NCBI RefSeq assembly: GCF_900178005.1
Contig: NZ_FXBS01000006.1
Location: 248,001 to 312,000, forward strand
Direction: 5' to 3'
Length of the DNA stretch: 64,000 nt
Source: Tuberibacillus sp. Marseille-P3662
Lineage (GTDB): Bacteria > Bacillota > Bacilli > Bacillales > Sporolactobacillaceae
Below are positions 54,969 through 63,980 of the stretch, piece by piece (within the stretch, counting starts at the first letter, position 1; every line of letters starts with the position of its first letter). A program made the position numbers and the translations under genes. The notes under the pieces were generated by a model, which saw nothing but the letters and a program-made list of their open reading frames with translations, had not been told where the DNA came from and searched no databases.

Positions 54969-55483
54969 TGAAAACAGCATTGGAAAGTCTGCAGGAAATG
55001 ACAGATGTGAATACCATCATTGGAGATCCTATTGAGACGCCCGACGGCAATGTCATTCTAACGGTCTCCAAAGTCGGTTTTGGTTTTGCTGCCGGGGGTT
55101 CCGAATTTCAAATGAAGCAATCTTCAGGTCAAGGTGGTTCAAGCGACTCAAGCGACTCAAGTGACTCAAGTGAATCAAATGGGTCTCAGGGAAATTCATC
55201 TTTACCATTTGGAGGTGGGAGCGGTGGCGGTGTCTCAATCACACCAATAGCGTTCTTAATTGTCGGTCCACAAGGTGTTCGAACCATTCATCTTGACAAT
55301 AGCACCCATATTTATGAAAAACTTTTAAACATCGCACCACAAGCTGTTGAAAAAATTCAAGAAATGCTGCAAAAGCAAAGTAAACAGCAAAACGGTGAAA
55401 AGAGCGGTCAGCAGGAAAGCGAAGGTAAGTCTTCCGGGCGCGGCGTTGTCCGCCACCGAAATCAAGAGGATGATGAAAGCTAA
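54941..55483 (+). CDS. ytfJ: Sporulation protein YtfJ (GerW family)
   Basis: A 180-residue protein. MSEHPIQGLMKTALESLQEMTDVNTIIGDPI and TPDGNVILTVSKVGFGFAAGGSEF are the family signature, split by a Ser/Asp-rich linker (about 68-88) from VSITPIAFLIVGPQGV. YtfJ/GerW is made in the forespore and affects germination through GerA-type receptors in some species. AAGGAGG precedes the ATG, inside the end of ytfI. Confidence 0.92.
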   Translation: MSEHPIQGLMKTALESLQEMTDVNTIIGDPIETPDGNVILTVSKVGFGFAAGGSEFQMKQSSGQGGSSDSSDSSDSSESNGSQGNSSLPFGGGSGGGVSITPIAFLIVGPQGVRTIHLDNSTHIYEKLLNIAPQAVEKIQEMLQKQSKQQNGEKSGQQESEGKSSGRGVVRHRNQEDDES

Positions 55484-55510
55484 CTGCGGTGAAAGGCAGT
55501 TAGCTTTTTT
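55476..55510 (+). terminator. ytfIJ terminator
   Basis: AAAGCTAACTGC (55476-55487) pairs fully with GCAGTTAGCTTT (55496-55507), 8-nt loop, then Ts. The 5' arm overlaps the stop codon. Confidence 0.93.
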
Positions 55511-55578
55511 ATTTGAAAATGTTTCTAAAACACGCTAATATGATAATTGTACATATCTACCAATAAGGAGGCTCTCCC

Positions 55579-56076
55579 ATGGCAGACGTTACATTTGGTG
55601 GGAATCCGGTAACATTGCTTGGTGATGAAGTCACGAAAGGTCAGCAAGCGCCTAATTTCACTGTATTGACGAATGACTTGGCTGAAACTACGCTGAATGA
55701 CTATTCAGGTGTGAAACTCATAAGTGTTGTCCCTTCTCTAGACACTGGGGTTTGTGATGCGCAAACGCGCCGGTTCAATGAAGAAGCTAGTAATCTGGAC
55801 AACGTTACAGTCTTAACGATTAGTGTCGATTTACCATTTGCTCAGCAGCGTTGGTGCGGCAGTGTTGGTTTAGATGACGCGGTGACATTATCAGATCACC
55901 GGGATCTCTCGTTCGGAGAAGCATATGGTGTCGCTATTAAAGAAATGCGGCTATTAGCACGTTCTGTTTTCGTCGTCAACAGTGATAACCAAGTCGTTCA
56001 TACAGAATATGTGGATGAAGTTACGAATCATCCAGATTATGAAGCAGCTCTGCAAGCGGCAAAAGAGGCAAAATAA
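55579..56076 (+). CDS. tpx: Thiol peroxidase Tpx
   Basis: A 165-residue atypical 2-Cys peroxiredoxin. Peroxidatic Cys59 is in [18 protein letters not shown] and the resolving Cys93 in [10 protein letters not shown]. It reduces hydroperoxides with thioredoxin as electron donor. AAGGAGG precedes the ATG. Position between ytfJ and ytxK matches B. subtilis. Confidence 0.95.
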   Translation: MADVTFGGNPVTLLGDEVTKGQQAPNFTVLTNDLAETTLNDYSGVKLISVVPSLDTGVCDAQTRRFNEEASNLDNVTVLTISVDLPFAQQRWCGSVGLDDAVTLSDHRDLSFGEAYGVAIKEMRLLARSVFVVNSDNQVVHTEYVDEVTNHPDYEAALQAAKEAK

Positions 56077-56095
56077 ATAAGACTTTCAAGTCATT

Positions 56096-56124
56096 GATCC
56101 CGGTTTTAAGCAACCGGGATCTTT
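56096..56124 (+). terminator. tpx terminator
   Basis: GATCCCGG (56096-56103) pairs with CCGGGATC (56114-56121), 10-nt loop, then a short T run. Confidence 0.85.
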
Positions 56125-56172
56125 GCGTGTAGCGGTATTTTTTTGTAAGATAGTGAAAGGTATTTCCCAATA

Positions 56173-56265
56173 AAGCACTTCCTCGCTTACTAAGGACAAC
56201 GATTTCATTTTAGCGAGGAAGTGAGATCGACATAGTGAAAATGACTATATAGTAGGAGTGCTTAT
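56173..56265 (+). promoter_or_regulatory. Copy 2 of the leader-like element, upstream of ytxK
   Basis: CACTTCCTCGCT (56176-56187) and AGCGAGGAAGTG (56212-56223) are perfect 12-bp inverted repeats with a 24-nt loop that contains CTAAG-x-AC and TCATTTT. AAGCACT-T-CC (56173-56182) can instead pair with GGAGTGCTT (56255-56263), nine pairs with one bulge, which covers the ytxK ribosome-binding site. A weak promoter (TTGCGT 56123, TAAGAT 56146) lies upstream. Confidence 0.6.
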
Positions 56266-57252
56266 ATGGTACAGGAATCGACGACCAATCATTTATATGA
56301 GATTTTAGATGAGACAGCGGAAATCATTGCTGATCATCAAGATACGACCTACCTTGAAGCTTTAGCTTTAACAGGTGAAAATATTTATACAACAAATATT
56401 CAACAAGACGCTCTTCGTCAGCGCCTTGAACCATTATATGACCGTTTTTTTGTTGAAGGTATGACAGCTGAAGATGTTCGACGAGCGTTTCAATTGGCTG
56501 TTTTAAAAGGTATGAAAGCAGCCGCTCAACCACAGCATCAAATGACACCTGATGCTGTTGCTCTATTTATGGGGTTTTTAGTTAATAAAATATTTCCTAG
56601 TCATTCGTTTCGCATATTGGATGAAGCTGTTGGTACCGGCAATTTGTTAACAGCTGTCCTCAACCAAACGAATAACCAGGCTGAGGCAGCGTACGGCGTC
56701 GAAGTTGATGAATTATTGATTAAACTTTCCAATACGAGTGCTAACCTTCAGCAATGGACCGTTGAGCTGTTTCATCAGGATGCACTGGAACCGATGTTAC
56801 TGGAGCCAGTTGATTTAACTATTGGTGATTTACCTGTGGGCTATTATCCGGAAAAAAACAACGCCAAAAAATTCCGATTAGGGCACAATCAGGACAAGCT
56901 TTATAGTCCTTATTTAATGATTGAGCAAGGCTTAAAATATACAAGACAAGCAGGTTATCTTATATATTTGATCCCGAATGGTTTATTTGATTGGGATGAT
57001 GATAAAGAGCTGCATGGTTTACTAAAGGATGAAGCTGTAGTCCTAGGTTTGCTCCAACTCCCTCAAACTATGTTTAAGCAAGAACAACATGCAAAGAGTA
57101 TTTTGATTTTGCAAAAGCAAGGTCAAGGTGTACACAAGCCGGAACAAGCAATGCTCGCACAATTGCCAAGCTTTCAAAATGAAAAAGCACTTGCTGGCGT
57201 TATGCAGCAAATTGATGACTGGTTTCAAGAGCATTTGTTCAGAGAACAATAG
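56266..57252 (+). CDS. ytxK: Class I SAM-dependent methyltransferase YtxK
   Basis: A 328-residue protein of the adenine-specific DNA methylase fold. The helical N-terminal 110 residues are followed by [17 protein letters not shown] (SAM motif I, about 119-135) and [10 protein letters not shown]. Motif IV, usually N-P-P-Y, reads DLPVGYYP here, a variant found in YtxK proteins. No restriction gene is nearby. Target unknown. It starts the operon with ackA (32-base gap) and has AGGAG seven bases before the ATG. Confidence 0.88.
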   Translation: MVQESTTNHLYEILDETAEIIADHQDTTYLEALALTGENIYTTNIQQDALRQRLEPLYDRFFVEGMTAEDVRRAFQLAVLKGMKAAAQPQHQMTPDAVALFMGFLVNKIFPSHSFRILDEAVGTGNLLTAVLNQTNNQAEAAYGVEVDELLIKLSNTSANLQQWTVELFHQDALEPMLLEPVDLTIGDLPVGYYPEKNNAKKFRLGHNQDKLYSPYLMIEQGLKYTRQAGYLIYLIPNGLFDWDDDKELHGLLKDEAVVLGLLQLPQTMFKQEQHAKSILILQKQGQGVHKPEQAMLAQLPSFQNEKALAGVMQQIDDWFQEHLFREQ

Positions 57253-57284
57253 ATGAAGCAGCCCTTCGAAAGGATGGACTAATA

Positions 57285-58487
57285 GTGTCTAAAATTATTG
57301 CGATCAATGCAGGTAGTTCTTCATTAAAATTTCAATTATTAAACATGCCTGATGAAGAAGTGGTGACGAAAGGTATAGTTGAACGCATCGGAATAAACGA
57401 TTCAGTATTCAATATCGAATACAATGAACAATCGATAGAAGATGTGATGGACATTCCCGACCATGCTGAAGCAGTCCAAATTTTATTGGATAAGCTAACG
57501 TCTTTAGGCATCATAGCATCGCTTGATGAAATTGAGGCGATCGGTCACCGTGTGGTTCATGGTGGTGAAGAATTTAACGATTCAGTCCTCATTAATGAGG
57601 ATGTAGTAAAAAAAATTGAGAAGGTATCTGAATTAGCGCCATTGCATAATCCAGCTAATTTAATGGGCATAAGGGCGTTCAAAGAAGTATTACCGAACGT
57701 TCCGGCCGTTGCTGTGTTTGACACGGCGTTCCACCAGTCGATGCCAGAGAAATCTTACTTATACAGCTTACCTTATGACTATTATCAGGATTACGGTATT
57801 CGTAAATACGGTTTTCATGGGACATCACATAAGTATGTGGCGAATCGAGCCGCGGAATTGTTAGATCGTCCGTTAGATCAACTCCGATTAATTTCCTGTC
57901 ATTTAGGGAACGGCGCGAGCATTGCCGCGATTGAAAACGGTCGGTCAATTGATACATCCATGGGATTTACACCGTTAGCTGGCGTAGCAATGGGAACGCG
58001 TTCCGGAAACATTGATCCGGCGTTAATCCCATATATAATGGACAAAACAGGCCAAACGGCCGAAGAAGTCATTAATACATTAAATAAGAGAAGTGGTATG
58101 CTGGGCATATCAGGTTTTTCAAGTGATTTAAGGGATATTGAAAAGCAGGCTGATGGGGGCAATGAACGAGCTGAATTGGCTTTAGAAGTTTTTGCAAGTC
58201 GTATTCATAAATATATCGGATCCTACGCCGCGCGTATGAAGGGTGTCGATGCGATTATATTCACAGCGGGTATCGGTGAAAATTCAGATACTATTCGTGC
58301 TAAAGTCTTAACAGGTCTTGAATTTATGGGCCTTTACTGGGACCCAGCACTCAACAAAGTCCACGGCAAAGAAGCCTTTTTGAATTATCCGCATTCGCCG
58401 GTTAAAGTGATGGTGATCCCAACAAATGAGGAAGTCATGATCGCGAGAGATACAGTCCGTTTAACAGAAAAATCAGTAAGTTATTAG
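57285..58487 (+). CDS. ackA: Acetate kinase
   Basis: A 400-residue enzyme that makes ATP from acetyl phosphate, releasing acetate (overflow metabolism). [12 protein letters not shown] at the start, [21 protein letters not shown] and the ATP-binding [15 protein letters not shown] are all present. GTG start after AAAGGATGG. In B. subtilis ackA is activated by CcpA; no cre site is visible between ytxK and ackA here, so control may act further upstream. Confidence 0.97.
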   Translation: MSKIIAINAGSSSLKFQLLNMPDEEVVTKGIVERIGINDSVFNIEYNEQSIEDVMDIPDHAEAVQILLDKLTSLGIIASLDEIEAIGHRVVHGGEEFNDSVLINEDVVKKIEKVSELAPLHNPANLMGIRAFKEVLPNVPAVAVFDTAFHQSMPEKSYLYSLPYDYYQDYGIRKYGFHGTSHKYVANRAAELLDRPLDQLRLISCHLGNGASIAAIENGRSIDTSMGFTPLAGVAMGTRSGNIDPALIPYIMDKTGQTAEEVINTLNKRSGMLGISGFSSDLRDIEKQADGGNERAELALEVFASRIHKYIGSYAARMKGVDAIIFTAGIGENSDTIRAKVLTGLEFMGLYWDPALNKVHGKEAFLNYPHSPVKVMVIPTNEEVMIARDTVRLTEKSVSY

Positions 58488-58636
58488 GTTGGTGACAACA
58501 TCTCTAATCCCTTCTCCGCATCTCATCCCGAGCATTGTGAAGGGAGGATTGTGCTTCTCAATCTTCAATAGGTTCCATATCACTGAATACGTGCCCAACA
58601 TTCAACAATCTAAAGATAATATTGTAGGTGATGAAA

Positions 58637-59146
58637 ATGTCAGGTCATCAACACCCAAGACAAGCCCCTGATGTTATATCTTGTGCGGTTATAACGGTGA
58701 GTGATACACGGACAAAAGCAACGGATAAAAGTGGCCGTGTGATCATTGATTCCCTTGATGAAGCTTGTCAGCGTCATGATTTATATAAAATTGTTAAAGA
58801 TGACCCTTCAGACATTAAGGCGGGGATTAAAGAAGCTTTAGAGACGTCAGTTGATGTGATCTTGTTAAATGGCGGAACAGGTATAGCAGAGAGAGACGTC
58901 ACTATTGAAATCGTTGATCGAATGCTCGATAAGGAGATGCCTGGATTTGGCGAACTTTTTCGTATGCTGAGCTATACTGAGGATATTGGTTCTTCCGCGA
59001 TGTTAAGCCGGGCGATTGCTGGAGTGATTCATGGAAAGGCGGTATTTTCCATGCCCGGTTCATCAGGTGCTGTCCGCTTGGCGATGTCAAAATTGATTTT
59101 ACCAGAAATAGAGCATGTCGTGTCTGAGTTACGAAAAAAGCAATAA
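58637..59146 (+). CDS. moaB: Molybdenum cofactor biosynthesis protein MoaB
   Basis: A 169-residue MoaB/MogA-fold protein. SCAVITVSDTRTKATDKSG, VILLNGGTGIAERDVTIE and FSMPGSSGAVRLAM form the molybdopterin-binding site. It takes part in adenylating molybdopterin before metal insertion. The ATG at 58637 follows AGGTG by six bases. In the 148-base gap after ackA, CCCTTC/GAAGGG makes a weak hairpin with no T run. Confidence 0.92.
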   Translation: MSGHQHPRQAPDVISCAVITVSDTRTKATDKSGRVIIDSLDEACQRHDLYKIVKDDPSDIKAGIKEALETSVDVILLNGGTGIAERDVTIEIVDRMLDKEMPGFGELFRMLSYTEDIGSSAMLSRAIAGVIHGKAVFSMPGSSGAVRLAMSKLILPEIEHVVSELRKKQ

Positions 59147-59242
59147 GCAATAATAAAATTGACCCTATATACACATCTTATATTTTAGAAAGGTCATTTT
59201 AAGGCTTTTCTGTGTTCCTTAAATGAAAAGGAGGTTTTCCCA

Positions 59243-59395
59243 ATGGACCGGAATCGTTCAACTGAAGAACAGGATGGAAAAAACCTCGTTTCACAACAAA
59301 TTAAGGAAGCTTATGAGAGTGGTGTCGTTGATGCTTTTGTGTCAGATGACAAACACATTCTGTCTACATCAAAACAAGAAGGCAAACGGCGCTAA
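59243..59395 (+). CDS. Small charged protein, 50 aa, unknown
   Basis: ATG eight bases after AAAAGGAGG, a strong binding site, then 50 residues (MDRNRSTEEQDGKNLV ... TSKQEGKRR) up to TAA, with a strong terminator five bases later. Highly charged and hydrophilic, no Cys or membrane segment; the middle IKEAYESGVVDAFVSDDK could be a helix. It may be a small spore or stress protein, but I do not recognise it. Confidence 0.6.
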   Translation: MDRNRSTEEQDGKNLVSQQIKEAYESGVVDAFVSDDKHILSTSKQEGKRR

Positions 59396-59399
59396 CTGT

Positions 59400-59436
59400 A
59401 AAAAAGCTGCTATCCATTTGGATGGCAGCTTTTTTA
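59400..59436 (+). terminator. Terminator after the 50-aa gene
   Basis: A 15-bp stem from AAAAAGCTGCTATCC (59401-59415) and GGATGGCAGCTTTTT (59420-59434), one G-T pair and a 4-nt loop, with a T-rich tail. Confidence 0.93.
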
Positions 59437-59502
59437 TATCTCTATTTTTAATGAATAAGTAAACGGCATGCGGCGGAAAACTGTTATTAGGTGGTGTTAA
59501 AT

Positions 59503-59877
59503 GTGAAACGATTATTGATATGGGCTTTTATCATAGCGGCTTTTCCAACTGTGTTAGCCCATGCCCATTTTTTCGGGCAAGCGAGCTATTTTAAAGTCGT
59601 TATGACAACAGATGAAGATGAGTTTCGCTATGAATATCAAAACCCTGATACATTTGAATTCGTGAAAAATCAAACATTAATGTGTGGTGAAAAAGCAGAA
59701 CGCAAGGTCAATCAACTTTATAAAAACATGCAATTTGATGTCGAACAAAATGCTGATGAACTTGTCAAACGTCTCCAGTCAAATGGTTATGAAGATATAA
59801 AAACATTAAAAATATGGTACCGGGATAGTGACGATAAGCTTAACACTTGGGTTTGGAAGCGTGATGGCGGGTATTAA
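59503..59877 (+). CDS. Small secreted protein of unknown function
   Basis: A 124-residue protein with the GTG start eight bases after AGGTGG. MKRLLIWAFIIAAFPTVLAHA is a signal peptide, so it is exported. The mature part is mixed alpha/beta and highly charged, with one Cys (LMCGEKAERKV) and a C-terminal WVWKRDGGY. No family recognised. It stands alone before ald. Confidence 0.6.
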   Translation: MKRLLIWAFIIAAFPTVLAHAHFFGQASYFKVVMTTDEDEFRYEYQNPDTFEFVKNQTLMCGEKAERKVNQLYKNMQFDVEQNADELVKRLQSNGYEDIKTLKIWYRDSDDKLNTWVWKRDGGY

Positions 59878-59978
59878 CGTCATCACCAATTTTTTTAGTG
59901 GGAATGAGTGGCGTCATCACCATAGATGCGTTACATTTGTTATGATGAAATTGAAAGTTATCCATAAGGAGGGTTTTT

Positions 59979-61103
59979 ATGCGTATAGGTATCCCGAAAG
60001 AAATAAAAAATAATGAGAATCGGGTCGCCATTACACCAGGGGGCGTAGACAATCTTGTTGGACAAGGTCATGAAGTCTATATTGAAGCTGGGGCAGGTAT
60101 TGGATCAGGTTTCTCAGATGAGCAGTACAAAGATGCGGGAGCCCATATTGTTAATCGTGCTGAAGATGCATGGCGAGTAGAAATGGTTATGAAGGTGAAA
60201 GAACCGTTGCACGAAGAATTTCAGTATTTCCACGAAGGTCTTATTTTATTTACATATTTGCATTTAGCGGCTGAACCGGAATTAACTAAGGCGCTCATTG
60301 ACAATAAAGTTGTCGGTATCGCTTATGAAACCATTCAATTAAAGAATCACTCATTGCCATTATTAACACCCATGAGTGAAGTTGCTGGCCGTATGGCTGC
60401 TCAAATTGGTGCACAATTTCTTGAACAACCCAAAGGCGGTTCTGGTGTGCTTTTAAGTGGTATTCCTGGTGTATCAAGAGGGAGAGTTACGATTATTGGC
60501 GGGGGCATTGTTGGTACCAATGCAGCAAAAATTGCGCTTGGCTTAGGTGCGAACGTAACCATGATTGATTTGAATCCAGAACGGTTGAGAGAATTGGATG
60601 ATATATTTGGAAATTCTGTTCAGACATTGATGTCCAATCCACTAAATATTGCAGAAGCCGTTCAGGCATCTGATCTATTAATTGGCGCCGTCCTCATCCC
60701 TGGAGCGAAAGCACCCAAACTTGTTACCGAGGATATGATAAAGACCATGCATGAAGGATCGGTGACGGTTGATGTCGCTATTGATCAAGGAGGTATTATT
60801 GAAACGAGTGATCATATTACAACGCATGACGAGCCGACTTATGTTAAACATGGTGTGGTTCATTATGCTGTTGCCAATATGCCTGGTGCCGTTCCAAGAA
60901 CATCGACGATTGGTCTAACGAATGTGACCGTTCCTTACGCTGGAAAAATTGCGGCTAAAGGGTACGCCAAAGCATCCCTAGATGAAGAACCGATTATGAA
61001 AGGCATTAATACATTAGATGGTTTTGTCACTTATCAAGCTGTTGCCGATGCTCATGGGTTGGAATATAGAGATACGCTAAATCTGTTAAAAGAGAGTATA
61101 TAA
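59979..61103 (+). CDS. ald: Alanine dehydrogenase
   Basis: A 374-residue NAD enzyme that deaminates L-alanine to pyruvate and ammonia; in Bacillus it is needed for growth on alanine and for normal sporulation. [23 protein letters not shown] and [19 protein letters not shown] are signatures. The Rossmann motif is [17 protein letters not shown] (about 169-185). AAGGAGGG precedes the ATG. Confidence 0.96.
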   Translation: MRIGIPKEIKNNENRVAITPGGVDNLVGQGHEVYIEAGAGIGSGFSDEQYKDAGAHIVNRAEDAWRVEMVMKVKEPLHEEFQYFHEGLILFTYLHLAAEPELTKALIDNKVVGIAYETIQLKNHSLPLLTPMSEVAGRMAAQIGAQFLEQPKGGSGVLLSGIPGVSRGRVTIIGGGIVGTNAAKIALGLGANVTMIDLNPERLRELDDIFGNSVQTLMSNPLNIAEAVQASDLLIGAVLIPGAKAPKLVTEDMIKTMHEGSVTVDVAIDQGGIIETSDHITTHDEPTYVKHGVVHYAVANMPGAVPRTSTIGLTNVTVPYAGKIAAKGYAKASLDEEPIMKGINTLDGFVTYQAVADAHGLEYRDTLNLLKESI

Positions 61104-61105
61104 AA

Positions 61106-61136
61106 GAAGCTGCGATATAAAGTCGCAGCTTTCTTT
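61106..61136. terminator. Bidirectional terminator, ald / peptidase
   Basis: AAGCTGCGA (61107-61115) pairs fully with TCGCAGCTT (61123-61131) around a 7-nt loop. Confidence 0.85.
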
Positions 61137-62239
61137 CAATCAATTACGGTTAGGTCTTTCGGATACTTGGTTAAACATTCAGGCCCATCTGGCCCGATAT
61201 GCACATCATCTTCAATGCGAACGCCGCCAATGTCAGGGACATAAATACCAGGTTCAATCGTAATCAGCATGCCTTCACCTAACTGATTCTTATTAGCATC
61301 ACTAAGAGATGGTGCCTCATGGGCATCTAATCCAAGGCCATGGCCGACTCTGTGCGGAAAGTAGTCACCATAACCGGCATCGGTAATGACCTGTCTTGCG
61401 GTTCGGTCCAATTGGTTCATGGGTTGTTCTATGGTACATTGAGCGATGCTTTGTTGCTGGGCATTGAGTACGGTTTCGTAAATCGCTTTTTGCTTTTCAG
61501 TAGCGTGCTTATAAATGAAAGTGCGGGTAATATCAGAGCAGTAGCCGTTCACAACAACACCTAGATCGAACATTACGAAGTCGCCTTCTTTAATTTGGCG
61601 TTCGCCTGGGTGACCGTGGGGCATGGCCGTCTTTTCGCCGGTCAACACCATGGTTGAAAATGCCATTTCCGGATAACCACGTTTCGTCAGCTCATATTCG
61701 ATTTCCGCAATAATAGCCTGTTCAGTGCGACCTTTCTTTATGGCTTCAACACCCGTTTGGATCGCAAAATCAGCCAGTTCAGCGGCTTTGCGCAAGTGGA
61801 CTAATTCTTCCGGATCTTTGACCATTCGCATCTGTTCAATCATAGGTTCAGCAGCATCAATGGTCAGTTGAGTAAACATGGACTCAAGCTTTTGGACACG
61901 AGCGAAAGAGAGGTAATCGGTTTCTATAATTGCTTTAGCATGACCGGTCAAATCTCGTTGCTTGAACGCGCTTTTCAGAGCGTCCCAAGGATCCTCATGA
62001 TCTTGGTAGCCGATCACCTGATGAGCCCAACCCGCTGATTTTGCCTGATCCGCTTCCATAGCAGGACAAATAATTAGAGGTTCAGATTCTGGAAAAATAA
62101 CTAAGCCTAAAAGGCGCTCATGAGGTTCACATTTGAACCCTGAGAAATAAAAAACATTTTTTGGATGTGAGATATAGGCAAATGTGATGTCATTTTGTGA
62201 TAACCATGCCTGCAATCTATGGAGACGCTTGTCATTCAT
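61136..62239 (-). CDS. M24 family Xaa-Pro peptidase
   Basis: About 367 residues, creatinase/prolidase type. N-terminal domain 1-130; catalytic domain with the dinuclear metal ligands in FDLGVVVNGYCSDITRTF (two Asp), HRVGHGLGLDAHE (His), TIEPGIYV (Glu) and GGVRIEDDV (Glu). It cleaves Xaa-Pro dipeptides or the N-terminal residue before Pro. It resembles B. subtilis PapA/YqhT and PapB/YkvY. The ATG at 62239 is my choice; the longer frame from 62266 starts before AGGAG (62253-62257). Confidence 0.85.
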   Translation of the reverse strand: MNDKRLHRLQAWLSQNDITFAYISHPKNVFYFSGFKCEPHERLLGLVIFPESEPLIICPAMEADQAKSAGWAHQVIGYQDHEDPWDALKSAFKQRDLTGHAKAIIETDYLSFARVQKLESMFTQLTIDAAEPMIEQMRMVKDPEELVHLRKAAELADFAIQTGVEAIKKGRTEQAIIAEIEYELTKRGYPEMAFSTMVLTGEKTAMPHGHPGERQIKEGDFVMFDLGVVVNGYCSDITRTFIYKHATEKQKAIYETVLNAQQQSIAQCTIEQPMNQLDRTARQVITDAGYGDYFPHRVGHGLGLDAHEAPSLSDANKNQLGEGMLITIEPGIYVPDIGGVRIEDDVHIGPDGPECLTKYPKDLTVID

Positions 62240-62263
62240 CGAACTTTTCACACTCCTGATAAT

Positions 62264-62512
62264 CATTTTTACTATCTTGTATTTACCCCACTGCTAAAAT
62301 GATATGGTAGTACTTAGCGAAGCGGGGAAGTGCTTCTGATATAATCATTTTTACTTCGTCGCAAGACCCCTTTGCTAAAATGATATGGTAGTACTTAGCG
62401 GAGCGGGGAAGTGCTTCTGATATAATCATTTTACTTCGTCGCAAGACCCCTTTGCTAAAATGATATGGTAGTACTTAGCGAAGCGGGGAAGTGCTTCCAA
62501 TTAAATCATTTA
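62264..62512 (-). repeat. Three tandem copies of the leader-like element
   Basis: Units of 80-81 bp begin at 62292, 62373 and 62453 (plus-strand TGCTAAAATGAT). On the minus strand each reads GAAGCACTTCCCCGC, CTAAGTACTACCATATCATTTTAGC, AAGGGG, then GCGACGAAGTAAAATGATTATATCAG. The CACTTCC segments are at 62487-62497, 62407-62417 and 62326-62336 (plus coordinates). The last partial unit runs into AGGAGTG, the ribosome-binding site of the peptidase gene. The array fills about half of the 460-base gap. Confidence 0.85.
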
Positions 62513-62522
62513 TGTATACTTT

Positions 62523-62551
62523 ATCATAATGTGTCATCATTGTTCAGTCAA
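62523..62551 (-). promoter_or_regulatory. Promoter reading through the tandem elements to the M24 peptidase
   Basis: Minus strand: TTGACT (62551-62546), 17 bases, TATGAT (62528-62523). Transcription should start near 62516, a few bases before the first element, giving a leader of about 275 nt. The rest of the gap up to 62727 shows nothing else clear. Confidence 0.75.
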
Positions 62552-62727
62552 AAATCTGCATTTTTTTAGACTTGAGAATCCGAGTCAGTTTGATGTTCCA
62601 CAAGAGGTTGCGTTTGTAGCCGAATAATCTTACAGTCATAATAAAGATAATTGAAACCTTAACGGCCTGATCTTCGTTGAAAACTATATAACGTGATGGA
62701 GGCCAATGAGAAAAGAGGTGAGATCAG

Positions 62728-63240
62728 TTGGGACTATGGTCACGCTTATTTAGCAAAAAGAAGGATGCTCCAGAAGTTGAAGAGAGAACGCTGCTTAATA
62801 TTCAAGTCGGGGATATGATTACTTATGAATTGGAAGATTATGAAGTAGTCGGTAAAATGACATTAAATGACCACGGTTTTCAGTGGTTTGAATATCAATT
62901 GGAAGTTCCCGGCGAGAAATCATTATGGCTGTCGGTTGAGATGGATGATGAGCTTGAGATTGCCGTGTATAAAAAAATTAAGCATCCCGTCTCTGAACCC
63001 ATTCCCAAAACGCTTACCGTTGATGAAGTGTCATATACATTAGATGAAAAAGGCATGGCTGAGGTTTCCGGACAAGGGCGGAGCAGTCAACTCAGTGGCC
63101 AAACTGTCACGTATTATGATTTCAGTAATGAAGCGGAAGATCAGCTGGTGGCCATTGAGGTTTGGAATGGTGAAATTGAGGTGAGTCAAGGGCATACCGC
63201 CCAAGATTATGAATTCCAAATCATTGCTGGGAGTCGTTAG
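62728..63240 (+). CDS. DUF4178 domain protein
   Basis: A 170-residue beta-rich protein. MGLWSRLFSKKK may touch the membrane; IQVGDMITYELEDYEVVGKM, FQWFEYQLE and FEIIAG-like ends match DUF4178. In other bacteria DUF4178 genes often sit beside PspA/IM30 genes and membrane-protein partners, as here (36-base gap to pspA). TTG start after GAGGTGAGATC. Function unknown; a membrane-stress role is inferred from context. Confidence 0.82.
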   Translation: MGLWSRLFSKKKDAPEVEERTLLNIQVGDMITYELEDYEVVGKMTLNDHGFQWFEYQLEVPGEKSLWLSVEMDDELEIAVYKKIKHPVSEPIPKTLTVDEVSYTLDEKGMAEVSGQGRSSQLSGQTVTYYDFSNEAEDQLVAIEVWNGEIEVSQGHTAQDYEFQIIAGSR

Positions 63241-63275
63241 ATAAAATTTGAATAAATTAGGGAGGAACATGTGAT

Positions 63276-63947
63276 ATGTTCAATATGTTCAAACGCGTTA
63301 AAACATTAATGTCTTCAGAGTTAAACTCGGCGCTTGATAAGGCTGAAGATCCGGTGAAGATGCTTGATCAATATATGAGGGAAATGGAATCCGATATTCG
63401 TGATGCGGAGACCGCTGTTTCCAAACAAATGGCTAATGAAAAAATGTTAAATAAAAAGTATGATGACGCTAAAAAACTTGTGGATAAACGTCAAGAGCAA
63501 GCGGAGAAGGCATTAGAAGCTGGTAATGAGGACTTGGCACGACGGGCATTGGAAGACAAAAAAAGTCATGATGAGCAAGCTGAATCATTAAAAACAGCGT
63601 GGGAACGTGCAAAGACAGATGCTGATGATCTCAAGAAAAAGCTTCAAGAGATGAAAAATGAATACCAAGATATGGATCTTAAACGGGACTCCTTAAAAGC
63701 TCGTGCTGAAACGGCTAAAACCAAGACAAAAATTAATCGTAGCATGTCGAATGTCGGTTCTGAGGAATCACAAAAAGGTTTCAGCCGGATGGAGGAAAAA
63801 GTATTACAGCAGGAGGCGGAAGCAGAAACGAGCGAGGACCTTAATCAGGCTAACAAAAGTCTAGACGATGAATTAGATGCCCTCGATGACAAGAATGATG
63901 TTGATGATGAACTTGCTGAACTAAAGAAAAAAATAGGGAAAGAGTAA
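63276..63947 (+). CDS. PspA/IM30 family membrane-stress protein
   Basis: A 223-residue, nearly all-helical protein. MFNMFKRVKTLMSSELNSALDKAEDPVKMLDQYMREMESDI is the amphipathic membrane-binding helix and the start of the coiled-coil hairpin, which runs to about 150. The C-terminus is acidic. PspA/LiaH proteins form ESCRT-III-like rings on damaged membranes. AGGGAGGAAC precedes the ATG. A hairpin covers the stop codon (about 63935-63964). Confidence 0.92.
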   Translation: MFNMFKRVKTLMSSELNSALDKAEDPVKMLDQYMREMESDIRDAETAVSKQMANEKMLNKKYDDAKKLVDKRQEQAEKALEAGNEDLARRALEDKKSHDEQAESLKTAWERAKTDADDLKKKLQEMKNEYQDMDLKRDSLKARAETAKTKTKINRSMSNVGSEESQKGFSRMEEKVLQQEAEAETSEDLNQANKSLDDELDALDDKNDVDDELAELKKKIGKE

Positions 63948-63980
63948 TCACTCTTCCCCTATTTAGGGGGTGATGTTGCT

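Noticed and set aside
58505-58550. Molybdenum cofactor riboswitch before moaB
   Set aside because: The gap is too short and lacks the Moco consensus; only a weak CCCTTC/GAAGGG stem is present.
59223-59462. 79-codon frame starting at the ATG at 59223
   Set aside because: Its start lies before the AAAAGGAGG site that serves the 50-codon frame at 59243, and it runs through the terminator.
62264-62512. CRISPR array
   Set aside because: Units are contiguous 80-bp tandem repeats without unique spacers, and no cas gene is nearby.
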